A stretch of DNA of 7,123 bases from an uncultured Moheibacter sp. (lineage in GTDB: Bacteria > Bacteroidota > Bacteroidia > Flavobacteriales > Weeksellaceae). The notes beneath the pieces were generated by a model. That model was not told the origin of the DNA, did no database searches, and worked only from the letters and a program-made list of their open reading frames with translations. Position 1 is the stretch's first letter. Each line of letters starts with the position of its first letter. The stretch covers positions 1-7,123 of the forward strand of contig CALLXZ010000052.1 in NCBI GenBank assembly GCA_937875605.1, in the 5' to 3' direction. Of this stretch, positions 1 through 5,899 are shown one piece after another. A program made the translations under genes and the position numbers.

Positions 1-1218
1 ATTCAATATGCTTTAAAAAATGATTTGGCACTCAAAGAAGCGGCTCTGAACCAAGATTTTTTTCAAAAAGAAATTACCGGTGCTTATGGAAATTTATTGC
101 CGAATGCAAATCTGTATGCAGATCATCAATACAATTTCGGTTCGGTGATTGACCCGACAACCAACGCCCGCGTGAGTTCAGATATTCGTGCCAATTCGTT
201 TAGTTTTTCATCCAATGTGGAATTATTTAATTGGGCAAATTTTGTCAAAATTAAATCGGCAAAACTTCAAAAAGAAAAAGCCGTTTATGAGTGGGAAATT
301 AAAAAAAATGAATTGATCATCCGAATTGTTCAGGCATTTAATCAGGTTCAGTTTGACAAAGAACAAATCGAATTAATCGAAGAACAATTAAAAAATACGC
401 AATTAACACTAAGCCGAATTGAAACCGAATTCAATCTGGGTAACAAAGCCAAAAGTGATTTATATGAAATTCAAGCTCAAAAAGTTTCGGAACAGCAAAT
501 GCTTATCAATGCAGAAAATGCGCTCCGGACTTCTAAAACGACATTGCTGAATTTACTGAATCTGAAGGAAGAAGCAGAGTTCATACAAGAAGAAAACCTG
601 ACATCTGGAGGCTTACAAGATGAACTTCCATCTCTTTATGAATACGGCGTTCAGAATCGTCCGGAAATAAAATCGGCCGAAGTCCAAAAAGAAATTGCTC
701 AAAAGAAAATTGAAGAGCAAAAAAGCGGTTATTTGCCCAGAATCAGCGCCAATTATTCTCTTTCCTCTTTTTATGTGGACATGGAGACTGCGTCGCTTTT
801 GGACCAGTTCCGAAACAACCGCAATCATTTTTTAGGATTTTCCATCAATGTTCCTATTTTCAACCGATTACAAACCCGAACCGCAGTACAACAAGCAAAA
901 ATCGAATTAGAACAAGCAAATTTGCAAGCTGAACAACAGAAACAAGCTTATTATAATGCATTGAGGGATGCATACACCAAGACCCAAAATGCTTTTGAAA
1001 ACTGGCAGGCGTCGGAAAAAAATGTAGAAGCACAGGAAATTTCTTTTGCCAAAACGGAAGAAAAATTCCGTCAGGGAATGGTAGATGCATACGGATATTT
1101 TGCAGCTAAAAATAACTTATTGAGCGCCAAAACTTCATTGTTACAAGCAAAATATACTTTCCATTATGAAAATGTATTGCTTAATTTTTATGTGACCAAT
1201 GAACTTCCGTTTAACTGA
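1..1218 (+). CDS. TolC-family outer membrane efflux protein, 5'-truncated by window
   Basis: This is the outer-membrane, periplasm-spanning channel of a tripartite efflux or type I secretion system. The reading frame is open from base 1 (about 405 residues, ending in TGA), so the start and signal peptide lie upstream. The TTG at 25 is an internal leucine codon, not a start. The visible N-terminus (IQYALKND...) matches the 'A-ALKNN' opening helix of outer-membrane efflux protein repeats. Two repeats are visible: the first covers roughly residues 1-195, with long charged, Gln-rich coiled-coil helices and an 'EFNLGNKAKSDLYEIQAQ' turn. The second covers roughly 210-400, with the equivalent 'KFRQGMVDAYGYFAAKNNLL' turn. 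Repeated F-x-x-G turns followed by A/Q-rich helices are the family hallmark. Bacteroidota usually place such genes last in an operon after the membrane-fusion and RND or ABC subunits, which would be upstream of the window. The substrate cannot be told from this sequence. Confidence 0.93.
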   Translation: MQYALKNDLALKEAALNQDFFQKEITGAYGNLLPNANLYADHQYNFGSVIDPTTNARVSSDIRANSFSFSSNVELFNWANFVKIKSAKLQKEKAVYEWEIKKNELIIRIVQAFNQVQFDKEQIELIEEQLKNTQLTLSRIETEFNLGNKAKSDLYEIQAQKVSEQQMLINAENALRTSKTTLLNLLNLKEEAEFIQEENLTSGGLQDELPSLYEYGVQNRPEIKSAEVQKEIAQKKIEEQKSGYLPRISANYSLSSFYVDMETASLLDQFRNNRNHFLGFSINVPIFNRLQTRTAVQQAKIELEQANLQAEQQKQAYYNALRDAYTKTQNAFENWQASEKNVEAQEISFAKTEEKFRQGMVDAYGYFAAKNNLLSAKTSLLQAKYTFHYENVLLNFYVTNELPFN

Positions 1219-1241
1219 AACAAATCGAAAACAGAACTTAT

Positions 1242-1592
1242 TTATTTCGAAAAATAAAGTCTAAGTGCTTCAAGATTTTTCTTTTCATTTCCGATGAAAA
1301 TTTGATTTCCATCGATGATTACAGGACGTTTCAAAAAAGTATAGTCACTCAAAATATATTGTCTGAAATCGGTTTCGGTTAGTTCGATATCTTTCAAACC
1401 CATTTCCTTGTATTTCTTGGCTTTTCGGGAAAAAAGAGCTTCAAAACTTCCGCTCAGGTTTTTCATTTCGTCCAATTGTTTCACCGTGATAGAATCGGTT
1501 TTAATTTCCTGTTTTTCAAATCCGGAAAAATCAAATTCTTTTAAAATTCTTCTGCAAGTATCACAAGTTTGGAGGTAATAGATTTTTTTCAT
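1242..1592 (-). CDS. ArsC/Spx-family thioredoxin-fold protein (arsenate reductase-like)
   Basis: A 116-residue cytosolic protein of the ArsC/Spx/YffB family, starting with ATG. The N-terminal strand leads into T-C10-D-T-C13-R, the catalytic cysteine position of ArsC enzymes, here with a second cysteine making a CxxC pair as in Spx-type proteins. Further family marks are L53-F-S-R56-K and the C-terminal F86-L-K-R89-P90-V-I-I-D-G, which carries the conserved Arg-Pro before the last beta strand, then FIGNEKKNLEAL. R56 and R89 plausibly correspond to two of the three arsenate-binding arginines of plasmid R773 ArsC. The third (near GN101-102) is not evident. No arsenic genes (arsR, arsB, acr3) lie nearby, so a general thiol or glutathione-independent redox role is as likely as arsenate reduction. 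It is the last gene of the four-gene minus-strand run, 3 bases after the VOC gene's neighbouring boundary. Confidence 0.88.
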   Translation of the reverse strand: MKKIYYLQTCDTCRRILKEFDFSGFEKQEIKTDSITVKQLDEMKNLSGSFEALFSRKAKKYKEMGLKDIELTETDFRQYILSDYTFLKRPVIIDGNQIFIGNEKKNLEALRLYFSK

Positions 1593-1595
1593 CTT

Positions 1596-1994
1596 TTAAG
1601 AATTAATTGGTTCAGCAAAAGCAATGATATGTCCGTCTTTATCCGCAAAATAACAAACACGGTCACCCCAATCGCGGTCTTGAATCGGACTGATTAATTT
1701 AGCTTCACAATTCAACGCATTTTCATATTCCAATTCTAAATCCTCGACGTAAAGATACAATTCACAACGCGGAATTCCATTTCCTAAATTTGGATTTGGT
1801 GTATTCTCTTTTAGAATTTTTTGGATACCTGAGTTAGGCATCAGTCCTAATTTACAATCCGGCGTAATCTGAAATTCCGTCATACCGGGAACATTCAAGA
1901 TCGGTTCCGAACGGAATAAATTCGAATAAAATTCAGTACTTTCTTGTTGATTTTCCACATAAAGTATCAGATGAATTTTTGAAAACAATGCCAT
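1596..1994 (-). CDS. VOC-superfamily (glyoxalase/bleomycin-resistance fold) protein
   Basis: A 132-residue single-chain protein with the paired beta-alpha-beta-beta-beta modules of the vicinal oxygen chelate fold. Module 1 begins 'KIHLILYVENQQESTEFYSNLF', with a histidine at position 8 in the usual metal-ligand place and the typical F/W-Y after the first helix. Module 2 begins near residue 77 (C-E78-L-Y-L-Y-V-E-D-L) and ends D107-R-D-W-G-D-R...F-A-D-K-D-G-H-I-I-A-F-A-E128, the classic 'WG-R-...-DPDGH-...-E' signature. H8, E78 and E128 are plausible metal ligands, which is inference from the fold. Members include glyoxalase I-like enzymes, dioxygenases and antibiotic-binding proteins, and the substrate cannot be assigned here. 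It starts with ATG, lies 9 bases after the GIN-domain gene's stop, and is followed after 3 bases by the ArsC-like gene, so co-transcription is likely. No signal peptide, so cytosolic. Confidence 0.88.
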   Translation of the reverse strand: MALFSKIHLILYVENQQESTEFYSNLFRSEPILNVPGMTEFQITPDCKLGLMPNSGIQKILKENTPNPNLGNGIPRCELYLYVEDLELEYENALNCEAKLISPIQDRDWGDRVCYFADKDGHIIAFAEPINS

Positions 1995-2003
1995 AATTTA
2001 AGA

Positions 2004-2741
2004 TTAAGGATAAACAATATGTCCTGTATAAAGCTGTTCAACCTCCACTATGGGCGGTACATTTTTCAAAACCAGATTTCCCGTACTTCGGATGACGCCG
2101 GTGATAGACTGAACCGGAAAAACAATCATATCGTTTGTGCTTCGGTGGTTCACATAGACATTTTCGGCTCTTAAATTTTCTCCTTCAAATCGTCCGTTTG
2201 AACCCCAAAAATGAATTTCCAATTTATCGGTATTTCCTGAAACTTTAAAAACCGAAGAAACATTGTCATTAACCTTTAAAATCTCATTGTCGATCTGAAT
2301 TTCAAATACACTGGAAGGTGTGTCCTCAATAATTCCGGATTCCAGTGTCAAATTCGGAAAAGTCAAAACGCCATCGGATTTAATCAAATACTGGGAACTG
2401 GAATATACCTTTTCCAAAACAGGCGTGGTCACATATATTTTTGCAACGTGGGTATTTCGCAATACTTCACAACCATTCAAATTGCTAATTTTCAATTCGT
2501 TATCAACCACTTCGAATTTTATATCATTTATCAGATTTTTTCCCATAGTCAATTTTACAGACTGCTCATCCGATTGTTTCACAATCAATTCAATTCCTTC
2601 TGAAATATGAATTCTTGAAAAATCCTCCACCGAAATTTCCTGCGTTTCCAAATCGCCTTGTTTTTTAAAACAATCCGGTTCATTTTCTGAATTACAACCC
2701 AGAATTAGAAAGGACACCAAAACAAACAGAAATTTTTTCAT
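2004..2741 (-). CDS. Head-GIN-domain (DUF2807) lipoprotein
   Basis: A 245-residue predicted lipoprotein. The signal peptide MKKFLFVLVSFLILGC ends in a lipobox (I-L-G-C16). Cys16 would be lipidated, and the following N-S-E-N-E is acidic and somewhat resembles the surface-export signals of Bacteroidota lipoproteins (weak inference). The mature part is a GIN domain (DUF2807, 'putative auto-transporter adhesin, head GIN') from about residue 36: F-S-R-I-H-I-S-E-G-I-E-L-I-V-K-Q, then M-G-K-N-L-I-N-D-I-K-F-E-V-V-D-N-E-L-K-I-S-N, and repeated short beta strands with Ser/Asn turns, consistent with a beta-helical or stacked-strand fold. Cys24 and Cys91 may form a disulfide. The open frame extends two codons upstream to a TTG at 2747, but the ATG at 2741 gives a normal lipoprotein signal and is preferred. 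The molecular function of the family is not established. It lies 23 bases downstream of the PagL-like gene and 9 bases before the VOC gene. Confidence 0.9.
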   Translation of the reverse strand: MKKFLFVLVSFLILGCNSENEPDCFKKQGDLETQEISVEDFSRIHISEGIELIVKQSDEQSVKLTMGKNLINDIKFEVVDNELKISNLNGCEVLRNTHVAKIYVTTPVLEKVYSSSQYLIKSDGVLTFPNLTLESGIIEDTPSSVFEIQIDNEILKVNDNVSSVFKVSGNTDKLEIHFWGSNGRFEGENLRAENVYVNHRSTNDMIVFPVQSITGVIRSTGNLVLKNVPPIVEVEQLYTGHIVYP

Positions 2742-2764
2742 CTTCAAATTAATTCATTTTCAAA

Positions 2765-3859
2765 TCATAATCGAATTCCCAACGAAAAATCCATGGCTTC
2801 CGCTTTGGAAAAATGCGTTTTCAAACCCGTCCCGAAAAATACATTTTTATAAAAATAATATTTCAATCCTAAATGCTGATAAAGAGCGGTATGTGATTTA
2901 TAATCATCATAAATATATCCGCCCAATTGCCCTTCAAATGACAAACGATTCAGAAACAATTCATATCCTACAAAAACGCCCACTCTTTTATAATCCGTTT
3001 CCGGACTGATTCCTTTTTCCGGAAAAGAAATCGCCATCATTTTGATTTCATTTTTCATCATCATCGACAAAAACACGTCCACTCCAGCCTGAAAGGCGCT
3101 TGAACGGCTAATTCGTTTATCTGCATAACCTGAAAGCACATAAAAAGGAAATTGTCCGCTGCCGATGATATGACTTTCATGAACGCCGGAACGAAATGCT
3201 ATGTTGTACTTAATCGGTTCCGTAAAAGTCGAATCACGATTGTTTCTCGGAAAATAAGTTCTTTCTTTTTTATGATCAATTGTATAGTGAACGCCTACAT
3301 TTGCCCCGATGGTATTGGCGCTTGTATTGGGCGTTTTGATAGTTCCGTTGGAATGATGAATCAGAAAAGCACCTGCCCGAAATCCCAACCCGTTCCAAAT
3401 ATTTTCCTTCTGAAAATTTGCCATGAAAAAAGTAGAAGGCATGAAATACGAACCATAAGCTGAATTCCGGTAATTGGTTTCTTTATCATAAGGATTTGTA
3501 TTATAAGCAATTCCTTGTCCGATCCGCAATTGGAGATTTCGTTTTAGAAAATAAAAGTTATAATGCGCAAACAAACCGTACATATCACCGAGCGTTTCAT
3601 TTTTATTGTTTTGATAATGAAGAGTAAGTCCGTATTCAGGATAATTAAAGCGTGATTCCCATTCTTCTTCTCCAAACGTTTTTCGGTTTCCGGAAACAAA
3701 AATTCCTTCCGGATGTTGGGTAATCAGATGGCGGATTTTTTCGCTATGCGGTAAAATACTTCCGTAATAATAATTGACATCTACCGAATATTGGGGCTCG
3801 TTCTCCTGAGAAAACGCCCATCCACAAAGCAAAATAAGGAAGTATAAGTAGGTTCGCAT
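2765..3859 (-). CDS. PagL-like acyloxyacyl hydrolase / lipid A 3-O-deacylase family outer-membrane protein
   Basis: A 364-residue predicted outer-membrane beta-barrel of the lipid A 3-O-deacylase (PagL) type. The signal peptide MRTYLYFLILLCGWAFSQ is followed by alternating aromatic/polar strands to the C-terminus (...MDFSLGIRL). The family core is at residues 164-190 from the ATG: F-L-I-H168-H-S170-N-G-T-I-K-T-P-N, aligning with the H-x-S-N...PN active-site region of Pseudomonas PagL, whose His and Ser form the catalytic triad with a Glu 12 residues after the Ser. Here that position is Asn182, so catalysis is uncertain. The protein is about twice the length of Pseudomonas PagL, as I recall is usual in Bacteroidota. 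The open frame runs nine codons further to a TTG at 3886, but that would add charged residues ahead of the signal peptide, so ATG at 3859 is chosen. It is the first gene of the four-gene run. Confidence 0.82.
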   Translation of the reverse strand: MRTYLYFLILLCGWAFSQENEPQYSVDVNYYYGSILPHSEKIRHLITQHPEGIFVSGNRKTFGEEEWESRFNYPEYGLTLHYQNNKNETLGDMYGLFAHYNFYFLKRNLQLRIGQGIAYNTNPYDKETNYRNSAYGSYFMPSTFFMANFQKENIWNGLGFRAGAFLIHHSNGTIKTPNTSANTIGANVGVHYTIDHKKERTYFPRNNRDSTFTEPIKYNIAFRSGVHESHIIGSGQFPFYVLSGYADKRISRSSAFQAGVDVFLSMMMKNEIKMMAISFPEKGISPETDYKRVGVFVGYELFLNRLSFEGQLGGYIYDDYKSHTALYQHLGLKYYFYKNVFFGTGLKTHFSKAEAMDFSLGIRL

Positions 3860-3873
3860 AATAATTCTGCGCT

Positions 3874-3881
3874 CAAATTTA
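3874..3881 (-). promoter_or_regulatory. Possible Bacteroidota -7 element for the four-gene run
   Basis: Read on the minus strand this is TAAATTTG, a full match to the TAnnTTTG -7 consensus of Bacteroidota housekeeping promoters. It ends 14 bases before the ATG of the PagL-like gene, so the leader would be very short. No TTG sits 17-23 bases upstream, so the -33 half is missing or degenerate. In such AT-rich DNA the match could be chance. Confidence 0.3.
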
Positions 3882-3901
3882 AACAAATCTTAAAAACATA
3901 G

Positions 3902-3909
3902 TAAGTTTG
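3902..3909 (+). promoter_or_regulatory. Probable Bacteroidota -7 element for the trans-sulfuration gene
   Basis: TAAGTTTG matches the TAnnTTTG -7 consensus of Bacteroidota. It ends 29 bases before the ATG at 3939, giving an expected leader of about 20-25 bases, a normal spacing. A clear TTG at -33 is not visible. The leader is far too short to hold a SAM riboswitch, so if this gene is controlled by methionine status it is not by that route here. Confidence 0.5.
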
Positions 3910-3938
3910 TACCAACAAAACAGACAAGAAATATTAAA

Positions 3939-5078
3939 ATGAAATTCAATACGAAAACGATTCACGGAAATCAACATCATGATCCTTCTACCGGAGCGGT
4001 TATGATGCCTATTTATCAGACCTCTACGTTTGCACAGAGCAGTCCGGGTGTGCATCAGGGATACGAATATTCACGTGGTGCCAACCCGACGCGCTCTGCA
4101 TTGGAAGGCGCTTTGGCGAGCATTGAAAACGGTACGCATGGTTTTGCATTTGGTTCCGGTTTAGCAGCAACCGATAGTGTGATGAAAATGTTGAATCCGG
4201 GTGATGAAATCATCGCCATGGACGATTTATACGGAGGCTCTTATCGTATGTTTACACGGATTTATACTAAATACGGACTGAATTTTCATTTCGTGGACAT
4301 GACCAATTCGCAGAATGTTCTGGATAAATTAACTTCTAAAACGAAATTAATCTGGATTGAAACACCGACCAATCCGTTGATGAAAATCGTAGATATTCAA
4401 GCTGTTTGTGATTTGGTAAAGGGAAAAGATATTTTGGTAGCAGTTGACAATACGTTTGCGTCTCCTTATTTGCAAAATCCATTGGATTTGGGAGCGGACA
4501 TTGTGATGCATTCCGCCACCAAATATTTGGGTGGACATTCAGACGTTGTGGCGGGAGCTATCATTGTCAAAAATGAAGAATTAGCCGAAAAAGTTCATTT
4601 CCAATTATTTGCCGGTGGAGGAATTTTAGGGCCTCAGGATTCATATTTGGTTTTAAGAGGAATTAAAACCCTTCATGTACGTATGCAGAGACATTGTGAG
4701 AACGGACGGAAAGTTGCCGAGTTTTTATCAAAACATCCTAAAATCGGAAGTGTTTTTTATCCTGGATTAGAAAGTCATCCCAACCATGAAGTGGCTAAAA
4801 GACAAATGAAAGATTTCGGTGGAATGGTTTCTTTTAATTTCAAATCCGGTGCACGAAAAGATGCCGATCAATTTTTAGAAAACTTAAAAGTGTTTACGCT
4901 GGCTGAAAGTTTAGGTGGAGTAGAGTCGCTTGCCAATCATCCGACAACCATGACTCATGCCTCTATTCCAGCAGAAAAACGCGCAGAAACGGGTATTACT
5001 GATGATTTGGTTCGTTTAAGTGTTGGAATTGAAGATATAGAAGATTTATTGGAAGACTTGAAACAAGCTTTGGGTTAG
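3939..5078 (+). CDS. Trans-sulfuration PLP enzyme (cystathionine gamma-synthase / gamma-lyase type)
   Basis: A complete 379-residue cytosolic enzyme of the Cys/Met metabolism PLP family (fold type I). Depending on specificity it either makes cystathionine from an activated homoserine ester and cysteine (methionine synthesis) or cleaves cystathionine to cysteine. Visible marks: Y42-E-Y44-S-R-G-A-N-P-T-R, whose Tyr and Arg contact the PLP phosphate of the neighbouring subunit; G72-S-G-L-A-A-T phosphate-binding turn; D170-N-T-F-A-S-P, where Asp170 pairs with the pyridine nitrogen; and S192-A-T-K195-Y-L-G-G-H-S, where Lys195 forms the Schiff base. The C-terminal E323-S-L-G-G-V-E-S-L-A-N-H-P-T-x-M-T-H is typical of both synthase and lyase members. 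Length is normal (about 380-400). It starts with ATG after an A-rich leader, is monocistronic, has its own terminator, and is divergent from the PagL-like gene. No sulfur-metabolism neighbours help choose between MetB-like and MccB/CGL-like activity. Confidence 0.95.
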   Translation: MKFNTKTIHGNQHHDPSTGAVMMPIYQTSTFAQSSPGVHQGYEYSRGANPTRSALEGALASIENGTHGFAFGSGLAATDSVMKMLNPGDEIIAMDDLYGGSYRMFTRIYTKYGLNFHFVDMTNSQNVLDKLTSKTKLIWIETPTNPLMKIVDIQAVCDLVKGKDILVAVDNTFASPYLQNPLDLGADIVMHSATKYLGGHSDVVAGAIIVKNEELAEKVHFQLFAGGGILGPQDSYLVLRGIKTLHVRMQRHCENGRKVAEFLSKHPKIGSVFYPGLESHPNHEVAKRQMKDFGGMVSFNFKSGARKDADQFLENLKVFTLAESLGGVESLANHPTTMTHASIPAEKRAETGITDDLVRLSVGIEDIEDLLEDLKQALG

Positions 5079-5086
5079 ATCTATAT

Positions 5087-5128
5087 AAAGCCCTGTTAAA
5101 TTAATTTCTCACAGGGCTTTCCTTTTTT
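5087..5128 (+). terminator. Intrinsic terminator after the trans-sulfuration gene, possibly bidirectional
   Basis: A perfect 10-bp inverted repeat, AAAGCCCTGT (5087-5096) and ACAGGGCTTT (5111-5120), with a 14-base loop, is followed by CC and six T (5123-5128). It begins 8 bases after the TAG of the trans-sulfuration gene. The same stem lies 6 bases past the stop of the convergent AIM24 gene. Read that way, only a short imperfect T-rich tail (TATATAG) follows, so termination would be weaker for the minus strand. The T-tract overlaps the first two bases of the AIM24 stop codon. Confidence 0.88.
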
Positions 5129-5822
5129 ATTTTCCATCCTGAAAATAAACTTCCTCATAAGGCTGAATCAGAACCCAACCGTTTCCTGAAAATTTCATTT
5201 GGAATTCTTCTCCGCTTCCTCTTCCGATAATGCTTCTGAATGAAACACTTGTTTTCAATTCAGGACTGAGGTTTCCAGACCATGCTACTGTTGCATTGGG
5301 GTCTGTGAAAACCGGATTTTCCGGTGTTACCATCAGTGTCAAAGGATCGCCGTGCGTCGTAATGGCAACGTGTCCCGAACCAGTCAATTTTACCTGAAAC
5401 AATCCGCCAGACATCATTCCGGCAACGCTTTTTAACATCGTGATTTGGTTGGTTATCGTTTGGTCATGTGCTAAAATGTCGTTTCCGTTCACACAGATGC
5501 TTTCGTTATTTAGATGCAAAACCTGAACTTTTTTACCACCATCCGCTACATATAATCTTCCTGTTCCTTCGGCTTTCATCAGTTTTGCACCTTCGCCTGT
5601 CAATGTTTTTTTCAGCAGATTTCCCAAACCGCCGGAAAGCATTCCTTCTCGTTGAAAGTTTATGTTTCCAACATAGCCGACCATGCTTCCTGCTTTTGTC
5701 CAGACAAATTGGTTATTTAAATTAATCTCAAGTAATTGAGGTTTCTCCAATTCAAAATAATCATGTTCACCGTCATTTTGTTTGGTTTTTTCAATGAATG
5801 ACTGGATGGAATATTCGTTCAT
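5127..5822 (-). CDS. AIM24-family protein (TIGR00266 / DUF124 type)
   Basis: A complete 231-residue protein from ATG to TAA, with no signal peptide. It is related to the AIM24/YwnF-like beta-rich proteins, named for a yeast mitochondrial biogenesis factor. Bacterial function is not established. Family marks in order: W41-T-K-A-G-S-M-V-G-Y (the 'G-M-x-x-x' opening strand), G64-G-L-G-N-L-L-K-K-T-L-T-G-E-G (glycine-rich 'LKK-x-x-x-GEG' segment), A84-E-G-T-G-R-L-Y-V-A-D-x-G-K (GxG strand), then V112-N-G-N-D-I-L-A-H-D and G138-G-L-F-Q-V-K-L-T-G-S-G-H-V-A, and near the end G203-x-G-E-E-F-Q-M-K-F-S-G-N-G-W-V-L-I-Q. The acidic-rich N-terminal stretch of about 25 residues precedes the core. It lies 77 bases downstream of the DUF5686 gene and converges on the trans-sulfuration gene. 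No clear own promoter was found, so read-through from upstream is possible. Confidence 0.88.
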   Translation of the reverse strand: MNEYSIQSFIEKTKQNDGEHDYFELEKPQLLEINLNNQFVWTKAGSMVGYVGNINFQREGMLSGGLGNLLKKTLTGEGAKLMKAEGTGRLYVADGGKKVQVLHLNNESICVNGNDILAHDQTITNQITMLKSVAGMMSGGLFQVKLTGSGHVAITTHGDPLTLMVTPENPVFTDPNATVAWSGNLSPELKTSVSFRSIIGRGSGEEFQMKFSGNGWVLIQPYEEVYFQDGK

Positions 5823-5899
5823 AACAATATGATTTTTAGAGTTAAATTATAGAATAAAGATAATTAATTCATTGAATAAAAATCGATTTAAAAAATCAA

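Noticed and set aside
1241..1258. Weak A/T-only inverted repeat TTTATTT...AAATAAA at the tolC/ArsC junction
   Set aside because: Seven A-T pairs with no GC core and no T-tract; it lies partly in the ArsC-like coding end and is expected by chance in AT-rich DNA.
2748..2764. TATGATTTG-like stretch before the GIN lipoprotein gene as a separate promoter
   Set aside because: It has three rather than two bases between TA and TTTG and no -33 element; the short gap favours co-transcription.
3152..3463. Antisense open frame of 103 codons opposite the PagL-like gene, and similar frames at 613-828, 860-1090, 2320-2610, 4347-4538 and 5468-5725
   Set aside because: They lie within well-supported genes on the other strand, have no recognisable domain and no distinct promoter or leader, so they are shadows.
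3686..3697. Perfect 12-bp palindrome GTTTCCGGAAAC
   Set aside because: It lies inside the PagL-like coding sequence, is fully explained by codons, and has no partner copy seen elsewhere in the window.
5880..5889. Palindrome AAATCGATTT upstream of AIM24, flanked by loosely paired TTGA/TCAA
   Set aside because: Short, AT-rich, and with no T-tract; could be an operator or nothing, and only a single copy is present.
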